A DNA stretch of 64,000 nt, taken from assembly GCA_036937835.1 (NCBI GenBank), contig CM072870.1, positions 4,432,001 through 4,496,000 of the forward strand. Direction: 5' to 3'. The stretch comes from Pampus argenteus. Its lineage: Eukaryota > Chordata > Actinopteri > Scombriformes > Stromateidae. The position numbers were made by a program, and so were the translations under genes. The notes under the pieces are model-generated. The model did not search any database, was not told where the DNA came from, and saw only the letters and a list, made by a program, of their open reading frames with translations. Below are positions 1 to 12,057 of this stretch, piece by piece. How positions within the stretch are numbered: position 1 is the first letter of the stretch; every line of letters begins with the position of its first letter.

Positions 1-1260
1 GCCTGTAGATTTGAATTTTAATGAGTTTCTCATCTTTTGTTTACTGATGATTCAATGAGACACATTGACAGATATTATCATATCCACAGTATTAATGCAT
101 TATTTTACACAAACCTTTGAATCAGAGAAAATTATTTAACCCATTGCACCTGATGCAATATGCGTCAATAAGCACACTCAGTTAAATGTGAACACACACA
201 CAGACACAATGTGACAATGTCTATATTGCTATACCACTATATCTTGATGTCCTGAACACAGATAAGTGTCTATCAAAGCAATCTGCTTTCAAATAAATTT
301 TAAGTTTTTTCTTTTTTTTTTTTTTTAGGTTTAGTCACTGTCATTGTAATCCAGTGATAGTTGTCTGTACACACGTGGTCACAGTGTAGACTGGAGCTGC
401 TCATAGTTATATGCATATAATAATTCTCGAGGTGCAGATTTACAAGAATGTAACAAATATGAAACAGGGCTCAGGTGGAACCCACAGCTAACTCATAGTA
501 ATGATACCTGTTGCCTTTATCCCCCAAAGCCTCATGGAAAAAAAATAATTTATACCCATGAAAGTAATAACAATAGGAGCCGGGTTTTTTTTCCAGTTAA
601 TCTATCCTTTTTGACATCACTCAGACTCAGAATGTCCTATCAACACGGCTCTTAAGGCATTTCTGAGTAGCCCATCTAACTAGGTAAGACATACAGTGAC
701 TCTGCTAGTAATGGTTAAAGTATTTACAAAATGTAAATATTATTTCATAAATCTGTAATGTATTTCTATTAGTCATATACCACTTCCTCTCTGCTGCTGC
801 TACCTTGTTAATGTCAGTCTGTCTGTGAACTTGTCTCTCGTACTGTACTGTGGTTTGTTTTTATTGTGTAGCTCTCTGTGTGATTCGTGTGTTGTTTCAC
901 ATGCGTCGCTTGCTTCATGTTCTATTTGCCTCTGTACTGCCTGCTTGACTTGACTTTTACTTTCACTTTTGCAGTTTAACCAGTTTGTAGAAAAGATTAA
1001 GTCACTGGGTAGGACTTCTATCAATTTCTGCAACTGGGTCCTAAATATTGTCATGCGATCAGATCATTTGTTTAAGCTGGTTATTACCATGCCATATTGT
1101 GACTGCTAGGTGCCTGTTTCTGTCGAACCTTTGGGTTGGATTTGCCCAACTCATGCATATCACCCTGAGGCACTTGCTTGCTAGGCTCTCCCTGTGCTCT
1201 TTCTGCTCTCTTTCTTTCTATCTTTTTCTATAAATTTCTCCTGTCCTACCCAGTCTCTTC
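1..1260. other. AT-rich non-coding stretch, no gene seen
   Basis: No exon, RNA gene or recognised repeat is visible. The only distinct structure is a T-rich tract at about 305-326. The open frames at 800-1054 (minus) and 1048-1233 (plus) have no recognisable domain and overlap skewed, T-rich sequence. Confidence 0.5.
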
Positions 1261-1490
1261 TCGACCTTATCGCATCCTACAATGACACATAACTCAGCAG
1301 CACACCTGCGATCCGTGACAGCTGAGCCCCTGGCCTGGTGCAGCGCTGTCACTCAGCTCGCTAACTGCCATTAAACAGCATGACCCTGCCGCCCCATTAG
1401 GCTTGAGTCAGATGGGAGTGTCAAACCATTCCCCCATGCACCTCGCTGTTTGATGCCGCTGTGCAGATGTGGTACTGGTAGTATTAAACC
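1261..1490. promoter_or_regulatory. Candidate conserved non-coding element
   Basis: The sequence is complex and locally GC-balanced, with CpGs in contrast to the AT-rich flanks. A TAAT-type homeodomain core lies near 1395 in CCATTAGG. Two CAGATG E-boxes lie near 1410 and 1464. No open frame or splice pair explains it. The regulatory call is inference from texture and motifs; conservation was not tested. Confidence 0.25.
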
Positions 1491-3615
1491 TTAAGCCCGA
1501 GAGGCTTTTTTGTTTTACAGTGGCATTAGAGAGGCTGAGAGCCATTGTTAAGACAAGTCAGGTTTGTTTATGTTGCTCCTTAAATCCTTGAAATGCTGCA
1601 GGAGGTTAAATGAAAAAGAGTCATAATGCAACATATCATTTGAAAAGTTTGCAAAGTTGATTTATCATTTCTGACACATCGGGAAAATCACCATCACTCT
1701 TTAGTTTTTATCTAAATTTGGAACAAACAAGTATAATTTACAACTATTCCCTCACATTATTTGCTCAACTCTAAATGCTGGGAGTGACTTTTTTTTTCTG
1801 TAGTGTGTTTATTTGCAATATGCAACAGCCAATGGTACCTAGATGTTAGATGTATAGCTTGCAACCTGTACACCAACCTCTGTTTGCAAAGTGTGTCTGT
1901 GTTTACTATCTTCATTAACCAGAGTCATGAAACATTTTTTCAAATTGAAAGGTTTTTAACTAATACGCTATTTTTTTCAAATTAGCCTATTTGCATCCAC
2001 TTTCATCTTTGCGTTGATTTTGGTATGCAACCATGGTTTTTGTTCCGTCTCCTCTCAGCCAATGTGCCCTGCAGTGTGTTTTATTAGCTGCTATGGTGAT
2101 GGAGAGGGTGGCATGGAACAAAGACATCTGGATTTGAATATTATATTTTTTCTTATTATATGAACATGTCTTATACTTTAAGTAGTATTGATAAGAAATA
2201 TGAGCCTAACAGTTGATCTCAAGGGGGAGTTGAAACATGGCCAAATAAATGTTTCGGTATCAAGATCATTATGTAATTTTATTACATTATTGTATATTAT
2301 TGGTATATTATTGTCTATGACCTCTGGATGTCACTACCGAGATCAGCACAAAATCTGTTTCCTTTCATGCATCTTTCCCATTTGAGTGTTCAAAAATGTA
2401 ATTTGAATGAGCTGCTAGGCTTTTGTTCTTAGGCTCTGCCATGTTAAACAATCACCTCATGCTGTACACTTTATTTTATTCTCTGATTTATTCACTGACC
2501 AGGACTGCAGTCTATGGCAGAATATGCGCCAACTGTTCTTCGCAGTTCACTTGTATTTGTTTACAGCTGTTGCTATAGCGTTATATGTAAATTGGCTGCT
2601 TCACATTAATTCCACCTTCTGTTTTCAGAGGCAGAGATTTGAACAAGCTTGATGAAATAACCCGAGGAGAGCATATATAGAGTTGCTATATTATATTAGT
2701 GTATGTAAAGAATTATACAGGAACACTGGCTTAACATTGACTTTCACCCTGTCCTGCTCTCTGAACCACTACCATTTATCAGGCCATTGACTTTCCAAGG
2801 TGTCAGAGGGATTCCACAGTGCAGCTGGCCAACAGGTCAGATGCTTCCCCTGCGGTGTTAGATTGACTGGTGGTGGATCTCTACCCTGAAAAAGCTTGTT
2901 CCGACGTATCTTACAGATGCTCTCTTGGACTGAGATGTGGTGACTTGACAGTCCAGTTCAGTGAGCCGAGAGCACATCATGTTCACAGGATCGTTTCTGG
3001 ACAGGCTTCTCCTAGAAGTGTGAGCAGGTATGCAGTAGCACAGATAAAAGGTGAATACCTTGATATAGCAGTATTTAGCGAGCCAAACAATTAAATCCAG
3101 TTATACACATCTTCTCTGCTCATATAAACTAATTAGCACTAATTGAATTGTAATGAGTCTACAGGTAAACTATGATATTCTACACTTCTCACCTGATGTA
3201 ATCAACTCTAATCTAAACAATAGTCACTGCTACAATGAGCAAAGGCCAGTGTCACATCCCTGATTGAGGGATAGCTGAGTTATAGAAATTATTCTGAACA
3301 TTAATATCAATTGTTTACAAGCTAACTGTGTATGAGATGGACAGATCGATGTCCCAAGTATAACTATCATTACCAACATTTGTCATTAGTACTAATGCCA
3401 GGGTAAAAAAAATCAGGCAAGTTTGATGTGAATAAATATTTTACACAGTTAAACATAATTCTTTATGTAATTTAAAATTTATTGTTCTGGGTTTTAACAC
3501 ATATTTTATCAATTAATTAAACTGTTGGGCATTTTATTTAATGCAAACCAAAGACTGGATCAGTCACTACCATTGTTATTCCATGTATTTTACCGGTGAT
3601 AATCTAAGTTTTGGA
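1491..3615. other. Non-coding stretch with weak exon-like signals
   Basis: Mostly AT-rich DNA. A good splice acceptor (TTCTGTTTTCAG) ends near 2627 and is followed by about 16 open codons that run into a stop with no donor. A 74-codon plus-strand frame at 2870-3094 contains a CAG/GTATGC donor-like site near 3027 but has no supported acceptor and no known domain. Neither is strong enough to call an exon. Confidence 0.3.
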
Positions 3616-3640
3616 ACTACAGTTCCCACAATGCTTTGCG
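3616..3640 (+). promoter_or_regulatory. ZNF143/STAF-type binding motif
   Basis: ACTACAGTTCCCACAATGC followed by TTTGCG closely matches the long ZNF143 (STAF) recognition sequence, whose core is ACTACAATTCCCAGAATGC. Such sites usually sit at promoters. About 40 nt downstream lies GTAAGTTAG, and near 3786 GAAG/GTATGA, both donor-like, so a short non-coding first exon is possible. The motif is also carried by dispersed repeats in vertebrates, so it may be a repeat remnant. The match is seen; the promoter role is inferred. Confidence 0.5.
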
Positions 3641-5699
3641 AGATAAAGACTGGGAGAAATTCTGCTAAGGAGTTGGTGTAAGTTAGCTGTGGGCTGCACC
3701 TGAGGCTCAGTTCTTTAGCTTGATGCTACAGACAGCTATCACTGGATTACTTGAGCATTGAAGACACTACAACAAGGCAATTAGAAGGTATGATCTGCAG
3801 TTGTAAGTAGTGTCTTTAAAAAAGCTTAAAAAATATTATTATTATTAGTAGAACAGTTAAAAAAGTTACATTAAAGTAAATAAAACCTTATGACTATAAA
3901 TTGTAAATATGGTTACAACTATTAAAATTCCTTCTTCTATGAAAAGTGGACACAGTGAGCTTTTCTACATAGGCTACAGGTACAATGGTATCAGACTGAC
4001 TACAGACTTCAACATCCCATTCTATTATAGGCCCCTTGTGGTTGTCTTTTGGTTGTGAAACAGAAATCTCTTGGACTGAGACAGATTCTTGTTGTTTTAA
4101 AACCACTAAAGTTGTAAAGGTTTGGGCTGAAATTCTAGAGCTGCCTGCACTCTGTAGCACTCTAAAGCTTCATAACCCCCATGGGACAGAGCAGGAGTTC
4201 AGTTAAGAATGCAGGAATAATTAGATATGAGGAAGTGAAGAAGTACAGATAAAGGGAAAGTGCAAAATAAAGAAAAGAGGGGAAGAAAGGCATTCATAAT
4301 TGTTTTGTCTCAGAAATAGCTACAACATTAGTGCTGCTGGAGTTTAATTTTTTGATGTGCATCACAAGTCTACTAGCAACCACAGCTAGCACCATCATAA
4401 AGGTCAACTGATTGTTGAAATTGTTCTTGGAAATGGTAGTTGGGACTAATTGGTTTGCCATCACAGCTGTGAGGAAATGTCAGATATGTCACTGTCTGTG
4501 TTAAGAACAAGAAACTTTTATTGTATAAAGCTGAATCAAATGAACTGGAACTGAAGAAAAAAATACAACCAAAAAGATCAAAAGGATCAACTGTGCTTTC
4601 AACAGTAAACATCTGCAGAAGTAACTAAGTTCAAATCAAGGCTAGCTATAAAAACAGCACACAATTTTCTTCCAAAGATACTTATTGGAAGAAAAATTCA
4701 GGTCAATGATTCATCTATGTAATTGGGAACAATACATTGTGCCACAGTCACATAATATAACAACAGTGGACCAATTTAAACCAGTGAATGCATCCAGTTT
4801 CTCAGATCAGCTTGACAGTTAAGTTATTAGTCAGTTATTAGCCAGGCTAGCAGCAGGGCGGTAGATTGTTCAGTTGCTTGGTCCACTACTTTTTATTCAC
4901 AGCGACATATCTATCTGTGTAACTATTCAACAGACTACTCAGACTTTTATTATCCCGAGAGGATGAAGTACAAAGTACAACATTGACTGCAGCTGAATGT
5001 ACAGTATGTGTATCCCAAGGCTGTTGCATAAAACCGTACGGTTTCAGGAATATAATTCAAGGTACATTTATCACAGAAGGTATTTGTTTGCAGACTGAAG
5101 TGTGTTCAGACTGACATAAAGAGAGAGATCCTTGAAGGACATCATTATCCAGATACATCTACATTAAATCCTGTATAGGGGTAAATATTGCTCCCCTTTT
5201 GCGAATCATCCTTGTCTTAATAGTCCCTGTCTTACTTCTGCACTGCAAACATGTTCCGTATGTGCCATTTAATGCATCATATTATGCTTAAGATGAAAAC
5301 CATAGTCTGTTTTGAGTGAGTTTAGCCCTAGAGACTGTGGCTGTGGGGGCCACCAGGGGCCGTGACGCTAACTATGGATACCTATTTGGAATAAAGGATA
5401 TGATTAGGCATTAAGAGGATTGGCTGGTGAGAGGAATAATGTGGGACACATCTTTTTCTCTTAGGGGACCATATAGTGTGCAGGGAGATGATCAATGGAA
5501 GGGGTAGAGATAGCAACGTTGTTTAGAGTGAGATTAAACAGATTAAGACCAGTGGCTATTTCCCTGTTCCCTCCAAAGCTGTTATTAGGTCTTTTAAACC
5601 CCAAACACTTCTTAAGTATCTCTAGGTTCAGTGAAGGGTTTTGCTTTAGATATGTGCTCCCTGTTCTCTCAAGGCTTTTCCTCTTTCCTTTTTTTTTTC
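3641..5699. other. Non-coding stretch, no gene seen
   Basis: AT-rich DNA with no recognised repeat. Minus-strand open frames at 3894-4160 and 4373-4612, and overlapping frames on both strands at 5461-5787, show no domain or splice context. Coding on both strands over the same interval argues for chance. Confidence 0.4.
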
Positions 5700-6070
5700 T
5701 GTCCAAGAGTCTGTGAGAATTTTCACCTGAGGCCGCTCTGTTCAGCTTTTTAGTTACCTGACCCCCTTTAAGCCCATATTTAGCCAAGCTTACCTTCCTC
5801 TGTGGAGCAACAAATCCTGTGGAGCATTTCTAAATTGACGGGGGGGCGAGTGGGGGATTGGGACATTGTCTAAAAATAATGTTTGCTGGCTGGAACATCC
5901 CATTTAACAACACTTTTAAAAGTCCTCCAGAGCAAATCGAAAGTGGGAGGAGGGGAAGGGGATGGCGCTCGCCTCACAGAATTGTTGCGGTTATCAATCA
6001 AGCATTCTTTGATGGAAAAGAAGTATGGATTATTATCATAGGAGCATCAAGGCTGTTTTGTCCCTGCCTG
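5700..6070. promoter_or_regulatory. Candidate conserved non-coding element
   Basis: Complex sequence with a GC-rich core (CpGs near 5840 and 5965-5990), lying between AT-rich flanks. TTATCAATCA at 5991-6000 is the reverse of TGATTGATAA, a PBX/HOX-type composite site. The 108-codon plus frame across it (5858-6184) shows no known domain. The regulatory role is inferred. Confidence 0.28.
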
Positions 6071-7139
6071 AGCCCAGTGATAGCCATCGGTACCCTCACC
6101 AGCCTGTCGATGCTGCTACCTTGCCTCTGGAGCTGTCTGACACACATTAACACAAGCCAAGGCAGACACAAAAACACACATTGAAGTAGCAGATAGAACA
6201 GGTTAGAGAGTGGAGAGAGGGCATAGTATGTATTCTACATTTTAGCCTGGTTCATTGATGATAATGCTGACACCAGCCTCTGCATTTATTCACATTTAAC
6301 TCTCCAGTCCATGTCATCATGTCATTCCTCACTCCCTCCAGCAGATGCTCTCAGAGTTTCCCGCCCTTTTGCCACCTGACCTCCTCTTTGCACACCTGTT
6401 CCTTACTGAACAACGCTTGTCCCTTGTTTCTTCATTAAACCCAGTGTATGTCCCGGCCACTTTTGTTCCCCCCATTTACTAGATGGTGAGTGTTGCTTTA
6501 CTGTCATTGCCTGTCACTTTACGTGTTCTTTTTCTTGTATCTGTTGGCCTATTAACTGCTACCACATTTGAAGACCAGCTGCCTGTCTGCAGCCTACCTT
6601 CCTTGCTTTTCCTTCAGTTTTTGTTTTTTTTTGTCTATTCAGACTGCTTCTTTGTCATAAACTGTAAGTTTAGACGGCCACTGTTTCTAGTAAAGCAGCT
6701 TGACTTAAATCTGCTCCATCTGTCTTCATTTGGCTCATTTTACAGTTGATTTTGGCACCTGATTTTGATTTAGTTTTAGTCTTAATCTGTTGACTAAATG
6801 TATATAAGTTTTAGTCCATACCATTATATTGAAGATGGCCAAATACTAAAGACTTGGTGTACAATAGCATCCATTGTAGAGATGCCTAAGTAATGGGGTA
6901 TTGACAGGCCAGATAAGCCTCTCCCTATTAAAGGGGGAGTTGGTACATGCACATAATCTCAAGGACTCTGCTTGATAGAGAGATCTTTCTATGTAGAAGA
7001 TCAGCTCAAATAAATATTTTTTTTTTGTGGACAGCACTTCAAAAGCCATTACCGTGAAGTGGTTGTATTTATCCCAATGTGAAATAGCAGCTACTCTATC
7101 ACGTCTTACATTTTTACGACAGGGGCTTCCTTTCATAAT
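6071..7139. other. Non-coding stretch, no gene seen
   Basis: T-rich, low-information DNA. The open frame at 6483-6749 is almost entirely hydrophobic because of T-rich codons and is not a credible gene. Confidence 0.45.
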
Positions 7140-7340
7140 CTCAGCTCTGCTCTAATGTGTTGCCCTAATCAGCCTTAAATTGTCATCTTGGTTTGATTTA
7201 ACTCGACCATAATGAGAAATCTGCCTTTAGAATGACAGTAGCCATCCATTTATCCTCTCCATCTATCTTTGTGTGGCCTCTCAGCACCTCCCCCGGACTG
7301 TCCAAATTGAAGCCGAGTGAGGCAGCAGGGCTGGATTGGG
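7140..7340. promoter_or_regulatory. Candidate conserved non-coding element
   Basis: Complex sequence with several homeodomain-like cores (CTAATCAG, CATAATGAG) and a GC-richer 3' half around 7285-7335. No frame or splice signal explains it. Weak candidate based on texture only. Confidence 0.18.
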
Positions 7341-8217
7341 TGATGATTTTTATTTTTTTTTACTGAAAGGAATATAAGGTTTTTCAGTAGGCTCATGTTA
7401 GAGATTATTTAAGAAGTTTAATTCAAAGGGTTCTTTGAAATACACCATTAATGGGATTTGGTAGAAATATATTTAAGTTTTGTGACTGTGTTGACTTGAC
7501 AGAAGCACAGAGTGAATGCAAAGTCTAAATGGATCATTTGCACAAGGAAACAGGCCTTTGTGCTCACCAAGCATCACTCAATCTCCATTCCCCTCATGTC
7601 TGCCAGCGATTATCGAAGAACGAAAGTAAAATGAAAGCAGACCTATTTCCATTTAGGCTGTGTTTGGTTGGTGACGTGTTTGTTAGGTCTTTGTTGTGTT
7701 TTAATGGGAATATGCCACAGACTCTTGGTATAGAACAGCACCTCAGATCTCGGCTGTTTTTCTCCCGTCACAATGCATTACATTCACTTTGCCTTGTCCG
7801 CTGTTCTGACACTTGTTACTTAGATGTCAATCAAGCAATTGTATAGCGATTCCCACATAGGTTACTCCTCCACGGGTGTGTATGTATTTATTTGTTAGAG
7901 TATTGGTTTGTAAATTAATTCAAAAAAAGTTCGAAATTTGTATGATTCTTTTCTTTTCCCTTGTATGTTTAGGCACACGAGTGGCGCTTGAATGACTGCT
8001 GCAAATCTTTAAACGTCCGTTGTGCTCATGCTGCTGCTGCTGCTTGTGTTGCATTCAAAGGGGTTACATGCAAAAGCTGACAACCAGTGGATTCATTAGA
8101 GTTCTGTTTTTGGATATGTCAGCAGCAGCCTGCTTTCCATATCAAAAAATCCCAAACCACAAAGAAACTTTTTTTATTACCTCCAATAGATGTTGTTCTT
8201 GTTATAGAAACAAATGG
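7341..8217. other. Non-coding stretch with one exon-like acceptor
   Basis: A strong pyrimidine-rich acceptor ends at 7972 and is followed by 35 open codons (7973-8077) including an alanine run from a short GCT array. The frame then hits a stop, and no donor lies within it. The rest is plain AT-rich DNA. Confidence 0.3.
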
Positions 8218-8245
8218 GATAGATAGATAGATAGATAGATAGATA
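8218..8245 (+). repeat. (GATA)7 microsatellite
   Basis: Seven uninterrupted GATA units. GATA tetranucleotide arrays are common and polymorphic in fish. Confidence 0.95.
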
Positions 8246-9132
8246 CTGTTACTAACAAGGTGTCAGAAGTTTAATTTTGAGCCCAGGTGCAAGTTCTTGC
8301 TCTGTCTATACTATCAGGGATGTTTTGGTAGCTGACTTATGTCAAGTATCTCAGCATACACTCAACCAAGGTGATGGTGGAGGATAGCAAACCCGAAATT
8401 GTAAGCTCTACACTACAACGTAGTTTTGTCAAATCTAATATTTAGGCACGATATCAACAATACCAGGCACGGCTGGTCAGGCTTTAAAGGAGCTAGTGTG
8501 CTAGTGTGCTCGCTCCTCAGATGACAGACTGGCTGTAACAGTTGCACTGATGCCTCGGAAGCATGTGCAACAACAAGATAATTAAGATTTAATTCCTTTG
8601 ATAAGGTAACAAACAGTTTAATTTTTGTTGTCACCAAATTAGTTAAGCTGATGGTAAAGTTGAAGTTGATGTTTTTATTGGGAAGTTGCACATTGAGAAA
8701 GGCCTCATGCATCGTGTCATCATGGATTTAAAATATAAAAGCACTGAGTGTATCTTATTATTTAGCTTGTATTTTAAATATTCAAACTTGCATGCATTCA
8801 GAATACATTCTCAGTTAATAGTAATTGCACTTTGTCCAAATCACTACTAGTTTATAGAACATTTAGCCAAATTTAAAATACTTACAAAATATGGAGAAAA
8901 ACAAATGATTATTTGCCATACATTCATTAAAATAAAAAAAATAAAAAAACAAAACAGACTATATAGCTGAAAACCAATATAGTTTGCATATGTTTATAAT
9001 TATATGAATATAAATGTGACTGGACATTACCTGTAGCTGGAGATACTTCACATTACCTGATTTATAGAAAATGGGTCACTTGTTATTTCACCCGCTACAA
9101 TAAATAATGTATTTGTGGTGTCATTACCTATT
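8246..9132. other. AT-rich non-coding stretch
   Basis: No gene or recognised repeat. An A-rich patch at about 8930-8955 stands out. The minus-strand frame at 8413-8712 has no known motif. Confidence 0.45.
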
Positions 9133-9330
9133 TCTGAATCAGATTTATTCACCAAGTAGCAAGTACAAGGTATTCAATGTGGCCCGAATGTCAACAAGAG
9201 AGTACAATAAACATTACCACTAAACAAAAAAGCCAAAAATAACTGTAAGTGACAAATATGATATGGTGATAGTATAATATAATCAAGTGTAAATAAAAAA
9301 GAGTAAATCAAGTGTGTATTACCAGGATGC
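9133..9330 (+). repeat. Degenerate dispersed fish repeat
   Basis: The text CTGAATCAGATTTATTCACC and the following AAGTACAAGGTATTCAATG resemble a common fish repeat whose consensus reads roughly 'aatcagctttattggccaagta ... acaaggaattt'. The tail is A-rich with AAGTGTAAATAAA. Class and borders are uncertain. Confidence 0.4.
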
Positions 9331-9373
9331 AGTATACACAATATGAATTTGAATGAGATATGAGGTAGAGTTT

Positions 9374-9404
9374 GTATGTTGTATGTATGTATGCATGTAT
9401 GTTT
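9374..9404 (+). repeat. (GTAT)n imperfect microsatellite
   Basis: Imperfect GTAT tetranucleotide array with one ATGC variant unit. Confidence 0.85.
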
Positions 9405-10149
9405 GTGTATTACTGTCCTTGTTAATGATGGCTGTTGCCTCGGGAGACGAGCTGTGGGGGTGGCTCTGGTTCTGGAGGCCCTCAGGCTGGTTTCTGCAGA
9501 GAGGTTTTGGAAGATGGTCTCTATTTATGATTCCAAACAGGGCATGAATCTGAACGTTAGTGGTTAGTCCCAGTATGACTGCACATGGTGAGTCTTTGCA
9601 TGGCTCCTTGCATGGCTGCCGTCCTGTTTACATTGAAAAATGCGTATCAAGGCAGAGTTTGGAATCTTTCACTGTGGCCGTTACCTCATGGGGGGCATAC
9701 TGCGCTGCTGTTTAATTCAGGTTTGATATAAGTGGCAGACTAATGCTTTTGAAAAGAAAATGCAGCAAATTCTCTTGATTTATCACCTGATTTAACACAA
9801 ATAGATGTACGATACAAAGTGATTTACTGGTGATTCATTGGTGCGTATAGAGAGAATGCTGCCTTTACCGTCTGCTGCAGCTGATAAATAATGGTTCTGA
9901 GTAAATCTTATATTGATACAGGTGTGAAATTATGCCTGTATACCCTGTTGCCATGTGTGCTAGATATCTAGCTTGTGTGTAAGCAAGATTAATAAATTGC
10001 ATATAGTAGCAAAGGGAAGGGAATGTGTTCTTCTGTTCTTAGGTGCTTCCTTAATAACCTATGTTTTCATCCATTTGAGTACAATAATTCAGAGGTGCTC
10101 TTTGGCAGTACATAATAATTTAAAGTCAAACCCACCAGGAACCCTCTCG
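9405..10149. other. Non-coding stretch, no gene seen
   Basis: A G-rich patch at 9440-9510 gives two overlapping 63-64 codon frames (9353-9547, 9376-9567), both without domains. No other structure was recognised. Confidence 0.4.
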
Positions 10150-10500
10150 GCGTGAGTTGATTTTAAGAGGAAGAGGTGAATCACTTCTCATCCCCAGCCT
10201 GAGCCATCAACATGAAACTGGGTAATAGACTGGGAATCACTGGCAAGCGAACATGAGGCCCATACTACCAATCAGTTTGTTGTTTTGAAGGCGTAATTAC
10301 CAGGAGAGTTCATGCTCATCAGTTTGTCTCTCATCCATGTTCCATTGAAGCAATTGAAACGGCACATCCTCTGATTGATTTTACTCTTCATATGCCTCGC
10401 AGAGCGGCTCTGATTGATAGCGTGTGTTTGCTTGATGTGTCTCGGCGATGGTGAGGGTACTTGTGTGGATGGAGGACCCACACAGGATGCAGGACGGGAA
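10150..10500. promoter_or_regulatory. Candidate enhancer with twin TGATTGAT sites
   Basis: Complex sequence with TGATTGAT at 10372-10379 and again at 10411-10418, same strand, 39 bp apart. This octamer is a PBX/HOX-type composite motif. Further TAAT cores and a GGCGTAATTACC palindromic homeodomain site near 10291-10302 lie upstream. No coding or splice signal explains the block. The regulatory role is inference. Confidence 0.33.
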
Positions 10501-10737
10501 GATTAGTTTTGTTTCCTTTTGGCCGTTCATAGAGATGGGTCATAGGCTATGACTGTTAAACGTCCTGCCGTGTCACTTCTAATAGCTGTAATTAATGTTG
10601 ACCCCAACTATTGGAATGATCAGATCACATTAATATTTGTAATTATTTAAAGCTAACTTACAAGTAAGCCTACACAAGTAATGTAACTTTGCCACCTGCT
10701 GGATGTATTAGACAGAAGTACACTTTTTATATCATGC

Positions 10738-10801
10738 TTTTATTTAGATAGTATAGCCCAGTATCACAAATAACACATTTGCCTCAAGGTGCTTTCATTA
10801 C
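10738..10801 (+). repeat. Dispersed repeat, ATTTGCCTCAAGG family, copy 1
   Basis: TTATTTAGATAGTATAGCCC, then CAGTATCACAAATAACACATTTGCCTCAAGGTGCTTT, matches a fish repeat whose core reads 'tatagcccaatatcacaaatcacaaatttgcctcagagggcttt'. Other copies in this window are at 15679-15790 and 60480-60545. Confidence 0.6.
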
Positions 10802-11559
10802 TTGCATTATTATATGAAATGTCAACATGTTTGTATCAAGAAACAATCAAAATTAATTGCCAACAATTAAAAAAAGAAAAACAAAAAAACAACAAAAAAA
10901 CCCCCAAAACTACAAAGGTTATTCATTTTGTTTGTTTAATTAGGCACAAAAACAATAACTTTGCTCGTGGCAGATTTTAAATGTGAATATTTACTGTTTT
11001 TCTGTGTTGTATATCATTTTAAATTGAGTTTTGAACTGCTGCGTTGACAAAACAAACCATTTGAATCCATCACACTGGGCTCTAACTTTCTCTTAACTTT
11101 AGAGAAGTCCAAGATCATCACATATTTTTCATTTCACATTTCATAGACCTGGTGATTAATAAGAGAACAACAACAAAAACCGACAGATTAATAGAGTTTT
11201 GGTTGAGCTGTAGTTTTCACATTTCAGTGGTGAGACTGATGAGGAGCGAGCTTGTTGGTGATGCAGATGGTTTTTATTTGTCAGTATGTAAATGTATCCG
11301 GTCTGTCTCTCAGAATGTCCTGATGCCACCTTCATTCACTATTCACTGCAGTCTTTTTATCCATTTCTCTCCCGCTCATCGTCCACACTAGACCCCCGTT
11401 TGCCTGTCTTTGAATTAATGTACCATTAGCAACGCTGCAGTACAAAGCTGTTCCTCTCTGGCCTTTTCTTACAAGCAGCTGTGTCTCCATATGTTCCCAG
11501 CCTTTGCTTTGATGCCTCATTCCTGATTATTCTCCCTTCACCTTAACACATTTTCCCCT
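10802..11559. other. Non-coding stretch with A-rich tract
   Basis: An A-rich tract at 10868-10915 (AAAAC-type runs and a short C run) is followed by plain AT-rich DNA. No gene or recognised repeat. Confidence 0.4.
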
Positions 11560-11960
11560 CTCTTTAATGCATTTTTTCTTACCCTTAATACATTTATTTT
11601 CCCTGGGCAGGCTGAGGCATGGGCTGTTTGAGCTCCACGTATTGATTGTTGTGGGGAATTTGATGCCTAGAGACTTGCTGTTCTCCTATCCTCTCCTCTC
11701 TCCTCCACCCCGGGGGAGTTTTAAATGGAAACACATTACTATGAATCACACAGCAGGGAGCTCCATGATTGATAGCATTGCTTACCATTTACTAGTCACT
11801 GTCTGGAGATAAGCCCTGAATTTATGGAGTATTGGAAATCCTTGCCGCTGCTACACGCGGATTAGAGTGAGGAACGGCTCCCCCCGTACTTCCACTGGAG
11901 TCACCCGGTTAACGGCTTAAGTGGAAAGCAAGGAGCCTGTTTTATTGTTTATTAAAATAA
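11560..11960. promoter_or_regulatory. Candidate enhancer block with TGATTGAT
   Basis: Complex sequence with TGATTGAT at 11766-11773 and about seven CpGs between 11845 and 11915, well above its surroundings. Opposite-strand frames at 11567-11812 and 11594-11788 overlap each other, as expected for non-coding DNA of balanced composition. The regulatory role is inference. Confidence 0.3.
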
Positions 11961-12031
11961 TATTTAGTGTTATTTTATCTATTTCTGGAGCACTGTTACA
12001 GTAAATGGAATAGGGATATGCCTGGAGAGTG

Positions 12032-12057
12032 GTGTGTGTGTGTGTGTTTGTTTGTTT
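12032..12057 (+). repeat. (GT)n-(TTTG)n microsatellite
   Basis: Short GT run (12032-12047) passing into TTTG units. Confidence 0.9.

Noticed and set aside
2870..3094. 74-codon plus-strand frame with a CAG/GTATGC donor-like site
   Set aside because: No supported upstream acceptor and no recognisable protein motif.
7973..8080. Possible exon AHEWRLNDCCKSLNV... after a strong acceptor
   Set aside because: The frame reaches a stop after 35 codons and no donor lies inside; the alanine run is from a GCT array.
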